Shown here in pieces: positions 13,535 through 20,115 of a stretch of DNA of 46,040 nt (position 1 is its first letter; every line of letters starts with the position of its first letter). The DNA is taken from positions 1 through 46,040 of the IMG/VR virus record IMGVR_UViG_3300005515_000012, one strand, 5' to 3'. The translations under genes were made by a program, and so were the position numbers. The notes beneath the pieces are model-generated. The model searched no databases. It had not been told where the DNA came from and saw nothing but the letters and a program-made list of their open reading frames with translations. The DNA is from a virus.

Positions 13535-13788
13535 GGGGCAGCTCCGTTCTGCGAAGACAGCGCGGCGCTACCAAAAATAGGCTTCCCGTCGATCTTTGCT
13601 CCAGGCCACTTTTGCCGAGCCCGGTGCACCGCCGCTATCCGGGACTCGCCCTGCTTCAATGTGAAAAACTCGTCAGGCGAAAGTCCCATTTGCTCGAATT
13701 CGAGTGGCGGAATATCCCACGCATCGCGGTAGAGATCGGCCTGCCAGAAGCCCTTCGGGTGCTTCGAGATGATAACAAGATCAGTCAT
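13531..13788 (-). CDS. Hypothetical phage protein
   Basis: Encodes 85 residues: MTDLVIISKHPKGFWQADLY, DIPPLEFEQMGLSPDEFFTL and a basic helix (AVHRARQKWPGAKIDGKP). It shows a small alpha/beta pattern. Its start lies within the last codons of the methylase-like gene, overlapping by eight bases. Function unknown. Confidence 0.66.
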   Translation of the reverse strand: MTDLVIISKHPKGFWQADLYRDAWDIPPLEFEQMGLSPDEFFTLKQGESRIAAVHRARQKWPGAKIDGKPIFGSAALSSQNGAAP

Positions 13789-14791
13789 TTTGAGTATCCG
13801 CTAAAAGATGGCGCGCTGCATTCACCAGCAGATCAACTGCGCCACGCTGGCTTTCCGACAACTCGTAGTCGCCGAAGTATTTGTACTCGGTCTCGCGAAT
13901 TGCCGCCGCGATTCCATCAGAGGAGGGCCTCTCAATCGCTCCGCTCTTGAGTGCGGACTGATACTTTTGAAACAGATGCTCTCGCTTTTCTGCTTCTTCA
14001 AAGGCCACTTGGCGCCATGGTTTGCCGTCAGGAGCATAAACCAGGTCAGGGTCGCTCTCGACCGCCCTGGACATGAACGGCATGGCAATTCTTATTTCAG
14101 AGAATTGCGGGCCAAGGCGGGTCGCGACGAAGGAACCCCACTGATCAGCGCACGCCTCAGCATGGCCGGGATAGGTCTCCGCGCGCAGCATGGCGCGGTC
14201 CTCAGACGGCGGCAGTTTGTTTTGCCCGCCATCTGTCTGATTGCCCCAGCGCGGGCGGCCATTGACCAAGCGCGGTTCTACCCGCTTGGTTGGCACCAGC
14301 TTCGGCAAGCCGCCCTCCAGCCACCAGCAGGTGCCCTTGCTGGCGTCGTCGCCGAACATATAGGGCTGTACCGTCTGATCCGCCTTGCGCCAGCGGGACG
14401 AGAGAATGCCAACAGGGTTTTCGATGGCCTTATATGGGATCGGCGCGTCGCGGAGCTTGAAGACGAACTCAATCGCCTGCTCTCGCGCTTCTCGCCTGGC
14501 TGCACCAACCAATGTGTCTGGCTTGACCTTTTGGTGATAGCCGACGCCGGGATAGCGCTCGAAGTCCGGATCGTTGTAGGCCCATTCCGCCGAGCACGTC
14601 AGGTAGGTACAGTCGGGATGGAAGATGCCAAGATCCCAGCCGTCACCTAAAACCGACAGAACGTCGCATTGAAGATGGAAGAGGCTGTTGTCGCGAGCTG
14701 GAGCCAGATCGCAGGACCAAGCATCCCATCCCCGGCGCCGGAAGGCTTCCCGCATATGACCGAATTGTTCGCAGCCGATAAGGACGCGCAT
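13781..14791 (-). CDS. Phage DNA methylase-like protein with extended C-terminus
   Basis: Encodes 336 residues from ATG at 14791 (TAATG overlap). MRVLIGCEQFGHMREAFRRR, DAWSCDLAP and IFHPDCTYLT (H58-T65) match the phage DNA methylase / C5-cytosine methyltransferase-like family, with AIENPVGILSSRWRKADQ further on. The motif IV position reads HPDC where PPC is more usual. Family members usually stop near 220 residues; here about 100 more residues follow (from RIAMPFMSRAV), possibly another domain. DNA modification to evade restriction is the likely role; activity is uncertain. Confidence 0.72.
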   Translation of the reverse strand: MRVLIGCEQFGHMREAFRRRGWDAWSCDLAPARDNSLFHLQCDVLSVLGDGWDLGIFHPDCTYLTCSAEWAYNDPDFERYPGVGYHQKVKPDTLVGAARREAREQAIEFVFKLRDAPIPYKAIENPVGILSSRWRKADQTVQPYMFGDDASKGTCWWLEGGLPKLVPTKRVEPRLVNGRPRWGNQTDGGQNKLPPSEDRAMLRAETYPGHAEACADQWGSFVATRLGPQFSEIRIAMPFMSRAVESDPDLVYAPDGKPWRQVAFEEAEKREHLFQKYQSALKSGAIERPSSDGIAAAIRETEYKYFGDYELSESQRGAVDLLVNAARHLLADTQND

Positions 14792-14865
14792 TAGTGCCCA
14801 CCTGAAAGACGGATGAAAATTCCGATGACGAAGTAGAGGATTGCGAGGCGCCAAAGCCAGATCAT
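14791..14865 (-). CDS. Mini membrane protein (24 aa)
   Basis: Encodes MIWLWRLAILYFVIGIFIRL and SGGH: one TM helix and almost nothing else. Its ATG overlaps the upstream TGA by three bases and its stop overlaps the methylase-like start (TAATG), so it is translated in a chain with its neighbours. The size is below most gene-calling limits. Function unknown. Confidence 0.55.
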   Translation of the reverse strand: MIWLWRLAILYFVIGIFIRLSGGH

Positions 14866-15044
14866 GATGAGGGGCCCTGCCGGTCAACCATAACCAGTCC
14901 AGGATGCGTGGACTGAGCCCGCTCCAGAACGGTATGGTCACAGCCACCCATCCCGCGGAAGCCTTCCCGCACACACAACGGGCATGGGAAGAACGGATAT
15001 CCGGGAAGCGCTTTAAATAGCTGGCGAGCTGATGTTTCAGCCAT
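14862..15044 (-). CDS. Small Cys-containing protein
   Basis: Encodes 60 residues: ALPGYPFFPCPLCVREGF, then GGCDHTVLERAQSTHPG, giving a CxxC and a CxH pair suitable for zinc. The ATG at 15044 overlaps the upstream gene by eight bases. Function unknown. Confidence 0.62.
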   Translation of the reverse strand: MAETSARQLFKALPGYPFFPCPLCVREGFRGMGGCDHTVLERAQSTHPGLVMVDRQGPSS

Positions 15045-15798
15045 GACCACCTCCCGACACTGGGCGCGAGAGTGGTGATAGGACGGCATCGGCCGCAGCC
15101 AGATATTCGGCCTTATGCGTCTCATCAGCCCAGCCGATGTGATGAACCGGGGCGAACCGCTCCCAAAGAATGCGCGCAATTTCCTCCCGGTTCGGGAGTG
15201 TCTGCGGTTCAGTGGCGGTGAGCGGCATCGCGCCGAACAGGTAGCAATTCCATGCCGTGTTGGCCTTCGTGAAAGCCTCGCGCGCCTCCGCCTCATTGTC
15301 GAAAACCGCGATGCCTCGATCGGCGTCCTCGAAATACAGCAGGAACTTGCGGGCCGAGTGCTTGCCGTTGTCCATCGGCTGGCACCACGCTTCGCCAGTC
15401 GCGGCAGAGGAGGGCGAGATCCCAGCCGTCATGTTGTCGATCTGCGTCAGAACGCCGATCAGATCTGGTAGCGGCTTCCATTCCGGAGCGCCCGCCTTCC
15501 AGTGCTTGTCCCAAAGGGTAGTCGCGAGCCGCTGAGCGTAGCCGAGTGCGCCTTCTTCCTCGACCGGAGCGGCCGGCGGCTGGGCGGCGAGGGCTTCCCG
15601 CACGCGCCCGATCGCCTCCGTCGTCTCCTGATCCACGGAGCGGATGGTGGGCAGAAGCGCTTCTACGGCCGTGCGCAGGGGCTCCGCTGCACCTTGGGCA
15701 GCATCGGGAATGCGGTCAGATTCCCAGTCACATTGATCGCAAGCTGCGCCATCAGATAAGGCAACGATAGATCCTCCACATTTAGAACATCTCGTCAT
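15037..15798 (-). CDS. Multidomain hypothetical protein with N-terminal zinc ribbon
   Basis: Encodes 253 residues from ATG at 15798. The N-terminus MTRCSKCGGSIVALSDGAAC and DQCDWES form a zinc ribbon. The middle is Ala/Pro/Glu-rich and helical. Near the C-terminus GIAVFDNEAEAREAFTKANT, then YLFGAM, resembles a module seen in other phage early proteins, followed by REEIARILWERFAP. The start overlaps the upstream stop by 17 bases. Function unknown. Confidence 0.66.
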   Translation of the reverse strand: MTRCSKCGGSIVALSDGAACDQCDWESDRIPDAAQGAAEPLRTAVEALLPTIRSVDQETTEAIGRVREALAAQPPAAPVEEEGALGYAQRLATTLWDKHWKAGAPEWKPLPDLIGVLTQIDNMTAGISPSSAATGEAWCQPMDNGKHSARKFLLYFEDADRGIAVFDNEAEAREAFTKANTAWNCYLFGAMPLTATEPQTLPNREEIARILWERFAPVHHIGWADETHKAEYLAAADAVLSPLSRPVSGGGHG

Positions 15799-16156
15799 TG
15801 TCGCCTCCGTGCAGCTTGGCTTCCAATTCTTCGACGCGGCCACGCAAGGAGTCGCGGCTGGCCACAACATTCAGGTTTTCGACAAACAGTTCGCTGTAGG
15901 TCTCGCGAAGTTTTGCTAGGGCGTTTATCTCGGCCTTGAGCACCTTCAGGGTCACGGCGGGGATGGGCCTTCGAATGTCAGTATCGCCGCGCTCGTATCG
16001 CTCTGCGTTCTTGATGTAGAGGTCCAGCTCCTCAACGAGGCCGCTTTTGTCGGCATACTCAGTGGCAGCGGAGGATCGCGGCGGCAGGTGCGCACAGATG
16101 CAGGCGCCATCTTCCAACCCGCACAGCCTGCACTTCGGCGTCAGTTCTTCAGTCAT
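15782..16156 (-). CDS. Coiled-coil protein with N-terminal Cys motif
   Basis: Encodes 124 residues from ATG at 16156 (ATGA overlap with the upstream mini gene). TPKCRLCGLEDGACIC is a possible zinc knuckle. The rest is a helical coil (LVEELDLYIKNAERYERG; LRGRVEELEAKLHGG). Function unknown. Confidence 0.66.
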   Translation of the reverse strand: MTEELTPKCRLCGLEDGACICAHLPPRSSAATEYADKSGLVEELDLYIKNAERYERGDTDIRRPIPAVTLKVLKAEINALAKLRETYSELFVENLNVVASRDSLRGRVEELEAKLHGGDNDEMF

Positions 16157-16251
16157 GACCACACCATCACGAAAACGGTTGGAGGAACGATCCAGGCTGA
16201 TAGCCATGCGGACCAGATGCAGACGACGGAGAAGGTATCGGGACAGGTCAT
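16153..16251 (-). CDS. Mini membrane protein (32 aa)
   Basis: Encodes MTCPDTFSVVCIWSAWLSAW, then IVPPTVFVMVWS. Hydrophobic throughout, with one or two short membrane segments around a PP turn. Start and stop each overlap a neighbour by four bases. Likely real because of this coupling, but very short. Function unknown. Confidence 0.5.
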   Translation of the reverse strand: MTCPDTFSVVCIWSAWLSAWIVPPTVFVMVWS

Positions 16252-16334
16252 CGCGGCCCCGCCATCACGCCCAGGCCGTACAAAGCGGCCCCGATGATGA
16301 GTATCGTGATCAGGTATGGGATGGCGCGGATCAT
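16248..16334 (-). CDS. Mini membrane protein (28 aa)
   Basis: Encodes MIRAIPYLITILIIGAALYG and LGVMAGPR: one TM helix. Its stop overlaps the next mini gene by four bases. Two mini membrane proteins in direct tandem make chance open frames less likely. Function unknown. Confidence 0.52.
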   Translation of the reverse strand: MIRAIPYLITILIIGAALYGLGVMAGPR

Positions 16335-16373
16335 GGGGTGCTCACCTCGGAGAGGAGAGGGTGACGCCGGGGT

Positions 16374-16601
16374 TCAGCGCTGTGGCCAGCGCCAGTAGAA
16401 CTGCGGGCGCACCTCTTCAATCAGCCGCTTGTCTACCATTGCATTCCAGACGCGCTCCACGTCCGCGCGCGGCAAGGCATCTGCGGCCTTCCGGATCTTG
16501 TCATAGTGGGCCGAGCCCCGCTGCCAGACGCTGTGATCGTCGCTGTAGCTATAGGTCAGATCGTGGCGGTTAACTTCCCGTTCGAATTCTTCGATGGTCA
16601 T
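16374..16601 (-). CDS. Hypothetical helical protein
   Basis: Encodes 75 residues from ATG at 16601, preceded by TAGGAGATTTTGAG (good Shine-Dalgarno). MTIEEFEREVNRHDLTYSY, GSAHYDKIRKAADALP and ADVERVWNAMVDKRL suggest a compact helical protein. The frame is open far upstream, but the strong ribosome binding site decides the start. Function unknown. Confidence 0.65.
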   Translation of the reverse strand: MTIEEFEREVNRHDLTYSYSDDHSVWQRGSAHYDKIRKAADALPRADVERVWNAMVDKRLIEEVRPQFYWRWPQR

Positions 16602-16635
16602 CTCAAAATCTCCTATTTTTGAAGGGGGTTCATGC

Positions 16636-16752
16636 TCAGTGAGGCGATGAGAGTGGGGATGAGTGTCGAGCGATCGCCCGTCGCAGGCGATATAGGACGA
16701 CGTGCCAACTAAACTGGTGGTGATAGTCCACATGCTTGATGGGTTCGCTCAT
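16636..16752 (-). CDS. Small basic protein (38 aa)
   Basis: Encodes MSEPIKHVDYHHQFSWHVVL and YRLRRAIARHSSPLSSPH. The ATG overlaps the stop of the duplicated zinc-motif gene by four bases. The peptide is His/Arg-rich with a short hydrophobic centre. The overlap is the main support. Function unknown. Confidence 0.42.
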   Translation of the reverse strand: MSEPIKHVDYHHQFSWHVVLYRLRRAIARHSSPLSSPH

Positions 16753-16922
16753 GCTTCATCTCGCATCTTTTCGTATTCGTGGTCCGGATCGCGCCAGCCC
16801 TTGCCACACTCGCCAGTGCAGTTGTTCGGCTGCCAGCCTCCGCGACATTCCCACGGAGCCGCACCGCAGAATTCGCAGCGGTCGTCGTCCGGGTTGTGCG
16901 TTTTCCAATCGTCGTAGCTCAT
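16749..16922 (-). CDS. Small zinc-motif protein, copy 2 of a duplicated gene
   Basis: Encodes 57 residues, near-identical to the product of 13361-13534: differences K34N, S36T and T41K by direct alignment. The Cys pairs (CEFCG, CTGECG) are kept. The nucleotide changes are mostly third-position, so both copies appear to be under protein-level selection. Two extra in-frame ATGs lie just upstream, but the paralogue supports this start. Function unknown. Confidence 0.75.
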   Translation of the reverse strand: MSYDDWKTHNPDDDRCEFCGAAPWECRGGWQPNNCTGECGKGWRDPDHEYEKMRDEA

Positions 16923-16959
16923 GGGCATCCCCATTGTCGTAGCGGCAGTGATTACGTCC

Positions 16960-17055
16960 TCACGACCTGAACAGCCGCAGCAGCGCGCGATAGGCGACGC
17001 CAGACACAAGCAGCAGGAAGACGATCCCGAACACGATGGCGGCGATGGCGGTCAT
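16960..17055 (-). CDS. Mini membrane protein (31 aa)
   Basis: Encodes MTAIAAIVFGIVFLLLVSGV, then AYRALLRLFRS. One TM helix with a basic cytoplasmic end, following the positive-inside pattern. Its ATG overlaps the stop of the HNH gene by four bases. Function unknown. Confidence 0.58.
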   Translation of the reverse strand: MTAIAAIVFGIVFLLLVSGVAYRALLRLFRS

Positions 17056-17393
17056 CGGCGCACCTGGTAGCTGATCACTTCATGAGCGAGCTCGTGGTCG
17101 CCACTCGCCGCGTGCAGGCTGAGCGCCAGAACCCATGGATTGATCCCGAGGTTCGTCCAAAAATTCTTCTCATTGCCCCGGTGCTGGACGTCATGGCAGC
17201 GCCCGCATAGCGGCAGCGTCCATCTGTCGTCCGGCTTCATCTGCATGCCCGAGGTCGTCTTGCCGTACATCCGATTGTCCGAGCGGAGATGTGCCGCCTG
17301 GGTCTCGATATCGTTACCGCAAGATACGCATGGCAATTGACGGATGAACTCGAGGTGAGCGTCGTTGTGGGCGCGGGGCATGCGCTGTCTCAT
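17052..17393 (-). CDS. HNH-type nuclease (recombination/DUF968-like)
   Basis: Encodes 113 residues from ATG at 17393, overlapping the upstream stop by four bases. LPCVSCGNDIETQAAHLRS, then PLCGRCHDVQHRGNEKNFW, contain the two Cys pairs and the His residues of a beta-beta-metal nuclease such as YbcO/DUF968-like phage proteins. Its position next to putative recombination genes supports a role in recombination or DNA repair. The precise family was not confirmed. Confidence 0.78.
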   Translation of the reverse strand: MRQRMPRAHNDAHLEFIRQLPCVSCGNDIETQAAHLRSDNRMYGKTTSGMQMKPDDRWTLPLCGRCHDVQHRGNEKNFWTNLGINPWVLALSLHAASGDHELAHEVISYQVRR

Positions 17394-17707
17394 AGACGCG
17401 CCTCCGTCCGCTTTGTCGCCTCGTGCGACTGCCACTCGGAGAACTTCATGCGCAGATACTCCATCTGCACCTTGAGGCGGTTCGCGGCGCGCCTGGCGTT
17501 GACGATGGACTCGACGTGCCGCTTCCACTCGGGAGAAGCCTTGACCAGCGCCTCAGCCTTGTTGACGGCCATCTCCCCAAGGCCGAGCATGCGCTCAGCC
17601 ATTACGGCGGACTTGGTGTCCTCAAGGATTGTTGCGGCAGCATCTGCATCGACCCATTGCTTGGCGACGATGCGGAATTGCTCAGACCATGGTAGGTTGT
17701 CGGTCAT
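17390..17707 (-). CDS. Conserved phage recombination-cluster helical protein
   Basis: Encodes 105 residues: MTDNLPWSEQFRIVAKQWVD, DAAATILEDTKSAVMAERM, then a long helix ending KFSEWQSHEATKRTEARL. The pattern is common in alphaproteobacterial phages beside SSB-like and nuclease genes. It is all helical with no catalytic motif, so it may be an accessory or structural factor of the recombination set. Function unknown. Confidence 0.72.
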   Translation of the reverse strand: MTDNLPWSEQFRIVAKQWVDADAAATILEDTKSAVMAERMLGLGEMAVNKAEALVKASPEWKRHVESIVNARRAANRLKVQMEYLRMKFSEWQSHEATKRTEARL

Positions 17708-17727
17708 GCTTCCCCCGAAGCGTGAAG

Positions 17728-18036
17728 TCAGCGAAACTCAGGAGCGAACGGGATTTGGTCGTCGTCCATGTCGCTGTTGCGAGGGCGCCCCGTCGAGATC
17801 GGATCAGGCTTCGATGAACGGCCCGAGCCGCCGACAAATTGGTCCTTCGGCGCCAATTCCTTCGGCTTGAAGGCGAAGGAGAAGAACTTGCCTTTCTGGC
17901 CGTCCTTGACCCAGGCCGAGATCCAATACTCGCGCCCGTCGATCATGCCGTTGCCCGTGTAGTCGGGATGGTTGTCCTTCTCCTTGCGGTCGTTCTTGAA
18001 GAGGACGCCGGAATTGTCTCGTTGTTCAAAGGCCAA
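17728..18036 (-). CDS. Putative ssDNA-binding-associated protein with SSB-like tip
   Basis: Encodes 102 residues. The N-terminal part ([39 protein letters not shown]) is beta-rich and could be an OB-like fold. The C-terminus is disordered and contains MDDDQIPF, close to the acidic DDDIPF tip of bacterial SSB that binds repair and replication enzymes, followed by five residues. It lies between a recombination-type protein and the helical protein. Binding to ssDNA or to host SSB partners is inference. Confidence 0.68.
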   Translation of the reverse strand: MAFEQRDNSGVLFKNDRKEKDNHPDYTGNGMIDGREYWISAWVKDGQKGKFFSFAFKPKELAPKDQFVGGSGRSSKPDPISTGRPRNSDMDDDQIPFAPEFR

Positions 18037-18045
18037 GTTTCTCTC

Positions 18046-18759
18046 CTATCCAGCCATGCGCATGTCGTCGCCAGCTTCTTGCGTGCGCAGTGCTGCAAGG
18101 TGCTCCTTGCAAACACCGCGAAACATTTCCTGCCAATCGGGCTTGAAGTCCGCGACCCTCGCGATGGTCTTCTCGTCCTTCATCCAGGCCAGAAACTTCT
18201 TGGCGTCACCAAAGGCATGTGCCTCTTTCTGGATCGCCGCGAAAAGCGGGCGCTGGTCGGCAACGCGAAGCTTTTGCGAAGGCTCGCCATGCGGGATGTT
18301 GTCAACGATCTCGCCATGGTCGTCGTATTCCGCCGTCGGCAGAATGTCCGACGCGCGCGTGACGTGCGGGTTGGCCCGCTTGAAGTCCTCGGCCTCGTCC
18401 TCGGAATAGAGGTCTCCATGAGCAGACAGAAGCTTCAGGATCACGCGATCCTTGGCGCGCTTCTCCGTCATCGCGGCAAAATACTGGTTCTTGTTGTTGC
18501 CTGGGCTAGCCTCGCCGAACGTCCATTCCTCGCGGTCGCCCATCTTGCCGAACACACAGACGACCATACTCCTTTCGGCGAGGTCGCAGCCAATCACGGC
18601 GGGCCGCTCGAAGCTGATCCTTTGGGTGACGGCGATCCGCTCCAGCGCCTTGTGCTTGACGGCGTAAGCCTTCCCGCCAGGAACAGGCCAAACCTCGTCG
18701 GCGCCGACGCCGTACTTCTCCATGAACTCGGAGATTTCCTTGGGGAGACGATTAGCCAT
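18046..18759 (-). CDS. Putative phage recombination/annealing protein
   Basis: Encodes 237 residues from ATG at 18759. Residues about 20-120 form a compact domain (DEVWPVPGGKAYAVKHKALE; QYFAAMTEKRAKDRVILKLL). The xxAMTEKRAKDRVILKLL helix followed by a short loop resembles the pattern of ERF/Rad52-type annealases. The C-terminal part is helical. It sits with the SSB-tipped protein and an HNH nuclease, consistent with a phage recombination module. The family is not certain. Confidence 0.6.
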   Translation of the reverse strand: MANRLPKEISEFMEKYGVGADEVWPVPGGKAYAVKHKALERIAVTQRISFERPAVIGCDLAERSMVVCVFGKMGDREEWTFGEASPGNNKNQYFAAMTEKRAKDRVILKLLSAHGDLYSEDEAEDFKRANPHVTRASDILPTAEYDDHGEIVDNIPHGEPSQKLRVADQRPLFAAIQKEAHAFGDAKKFLAWMKDEKTIARVADFKPDWQEMFRGVCKEHLAALRTQEAGDDMRMAG

Positions 18760-19075
18760 TTCGCACCACACTCAGTTGGCCCAGCGGGCGCTTCGGGACT
18801 TCCAGCGCGACGATCAGCCGGCGGATCTGATCGATGTCCTCGCCCTCGAAGACCGAGAGCATTAGCTTGGCGCGGAGAAGGATTTGGGCGATCCCGCGCG
18901 CTTCCCTCTGGATGAGGGGCTTCTGCTCCGGATCGAGCGCGAGCATTGCAAGGTCGGTCATGTCTTCGGCGAGGCGGTGAACGCGTTCCTCGACGAGCTG
19001 CTGGGGGGTGCCGGGCTCAACCATCTCATGGGCGATGGCCTGCAACTGAAGGTCAAAGTCAGACATGAAGCTCAT
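18752..19075 (-). CDS. Helical hypothetical protein of the recombination cluster
   Basis: Encodes 107 residues from ATG at 19075, overlapping the mini gene stop (ATGA). DFDLQLQAIAHEMVEPGTP, RVHRLAEDMTDLAMLALD and IAQILLRAKLMLSVFEG are amphipathic helices. No catalytic motif. Eight-base overlap with the following recombination gene. Function unknown. Confidence 0.66.
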   Translation of the reverse strand: MSFMSDFDLQLQAIAHEMVEPGTPQQLVEERVHRLAEDMTDLAMLALDPEQKPLIQREARGIAQILLRAKLMLSVFEGEDIDQIRRLIVALEVPKRPLGQLSVVRNG

Positions 19076-19149
19076 ATCGAAACTCCAATGAAAAAGCCGA
19101 TGGCGTAGAGGCCGATGCAGCAGAGGATGAGTTCGGCGCGGTTTTCCAT
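19072..19149 (-). CDS. Mini membrane protein (25 aa)
   Basis: Encodes MENRAELILCCIGLYAIGFF and IGVSI: a single TM helix. GAGGAGG lies seven bases before the ATG and the start overlaps the upstream stop (TGATG); its own stop overlaps the next start. This is the best-supported of the very short membrane proteins. Function unknown. Confidence 0.62.
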   Translation of the reverse strand: MENRAELILCCIGLYAIGFFIGVSI

Positions 19150-19514
19150 CACGCCACCTCCTCAAGCCTGAAGCAGTTGGCGAACGCCTCGCCCTTGAAT
19201 GAGGCGACGGTGTCACGCTGGGAACGGGTCAGCTCCTTGTCGTCCTGCGCCCAGCGCTCGAAGATGAGCGAGACAAGCTCGAGCGTGGCGTCGCGGGACG
19301 TGCCGTTGGCGAGGTCAAAGGCAATGACTTGATGAAGCTGCTCGATGTCTTCCGAGATATGGGCGGTCACGTCAGCGCGGTTCATCATGGTGTCCTCGAC
19401 GTAGGACACGTTCCCGCGGCGGGTGCCGCGAACCACGATGAACTGCTCGGCGGACTTGAGCGGTGGGACGATGCTGACTTCGCGAAGGTTGGAAGGCGGC
19501 AGATGCTGGTTCAT
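19149..19514 (-). CDS. First gene of the leftward early operon, unknown function
   Basis: Encodes 121 residues from ATG at 19514. The N-terminal part is strand-rich (LREVSIVPPLKSAEQFIVV; RGNVSYVEDTMMNRADV) and the rest helical (EQLHQVIAFDLANGTSRDA; KGEAFANCFRLEEVA). As the first product from the predicted leftward promoter (19545-19573) it would be made immediately after infection. No family was recognised. Confidence 0.68.
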   Translation of the reverse strand: MNQHLPPSNLREVSIVPPLKSAEQFIVVRGTRRGNVSYVEDTMMNRADVTAHISEDIEQLHQVIAFDLANGTSRDATLELVSLIFERWAQDDKELTRSQRDTVASFKGEAFANCFRLEEVA

Positions 19515-19544
19515 GGCTCGGTCTCCCCTGATCTGATGGGCCAA

Positions 19545-19573
19545 GTCATAGCATTACTGAAATTACAGTGCAA
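19545..19573 (-). promoter_or_regulatory. Leftward early promoter (PL-like) with operator in its spacer
   Basis: Minus strand: TTGCAC (19568-19573) and TATGAC (19545-19550) with a 17-base spacer (19551-19567) that contains TTTCAGTAATGC, the operator. The same design (TTGCNN, 17 bases with the operator, TATGNN) is seen at the rightward promoter. Transcription would begin about 25 bases before the ATG at 19514. Confidence 0.65.
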
Positions 19574-19600
19574 CTGAAATTCGGAGCATTACTGAAATTA
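19551..19600. promoter_or_regulatory. Left operator cluster (three repeats)
   Basis: GCATTACTGAAATTA occurs twice exactly (19551-19565 and 19586-19600). A partial copy, GCAACTGAAATTC (19570-19582), lies between them. These are the likely binding sites of the repressor (19667-20023) and/or the Cro-like protein. The first copy lies within the PL-like spacer. Confidence 0.7.
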
Positions 19601-19608
19601 ATTTTGGG

Positions 19609-19638
19609 CAAAGAAAAACCCGCCGGAATCAGCGGGTT
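19609..19638 (-). terminator. Terminator of the repressor gene
   Basis: On the minus strand AACCCGC (19632-19638) pairs with GCGGGTT (19617-19623) across eight bases and is followed by TTTCTTT. It lies 29 bases after the repressor stop and before the leftward early promoter. Confidence 0.7.
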
Positions 19639-19666
19639 GGTCTTACTTTGAGCGCTTGGCCGGCCC

Positions 19667-20023
19667 TTAGTCGTCTGTCCCTGTCTTGCCTACCATCCCC
19701 TTGGCGACCTCCAGAAGGGCGGTCCGCTGGCCCGGCTTGGCCCGCTCCCACAGTGACCAGATCGCATTGTCGTCGGTCGGGTCCACTTCCAAGATCTGGC
19801 CTGGAGTGCAGTGTAAAAGCTCCGCGAGCTTCGCCAGCCCTTCGTCGCTGTACCCCTGCTCCCCTCGCTCAAGCTGGGACACATTGCTCACTGACCAGCC
19901 CATGTACTCGGCGACCTGTTCCTGGGTCATCCCCCGGTACTTACGCCACTGCCGCAGGAAAATCCGGCGCCGCTGTTTGAAGCGGGTCTGGACCTGCTGG
20001 GGGTTCATCGGTCTTCTAGCCAT
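19667..20023 (-). CDS. CI-like XRE-family repressor (immunity repressor)
   Basis: Encodes 118 residues. A basic N-terminal arm (ARRPMNPQQVQTRFKQRRR) precedes an XRE helix-turn-helix at about residues 32-55 (MTQEQVAEYMGWSVSNVSQ, LERGEQG). The C-terminal part has no LexA-type protease motif, so induction is not by RecA-stimulated self-cleavage of this protein. It is divergent to the Cro-like gene across an operator region, the layout of a lysogeny switch. One operator-like TTTCAGTATGGC overlaps its start codon, which suggests autoregulation. Confidence 0.85.
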   Translation of the reverse strand: MARRPMNPQQVQTRFKQRRRIFLRQWRKYRGMTQEQVAEYMGWSVSNVSQLERGEQGYSDEGLAKLAELLHCTPGQILEVDPTDDNAIWSLWERAKPGQRTALLEVAKGMVGKTGTDD

Positions 20024-20103
20024 ACTGAAAGTCTAGCTGCACTGCGAAATGACGGAATAAAGCAATACTGAAGAAAACGCTTGCGGCGCTTTTTCAGTAA
20101 TGC
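20021..20103. promoter_or_regulatory. Right operator region between repressor and Cro-like gene
   Basis: Contains an exact core TTTCAGTAATGC (20092-20103, reverse of the left repeats) and weaker copies: GCAATACTGAAGA (20062-20074) and CATACTGAAAGT (20021-20032, over the repressor start). A GCACTGCGAAAT (20039-20050) is more distant. The array covers both divergent start regions. Confidence 0.68.
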
Positions 20104-20109
20104 TATGGG
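20081..20109 (+). promoter_or_regulatory. Rightward early promoter (PR-like)
   Basis: TTGCGG (20081-20086), a 17-base spacer ending in the operator TTTCAGTAATGC, and TATGGG (20104-20109). The expected start point, about seven bases on, falls at the ATG of the Cro-like gene at 20116, so the mRNA may be leaderless. Confidence 0.6.
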
Positions 20110-20115
20110 TTCACT

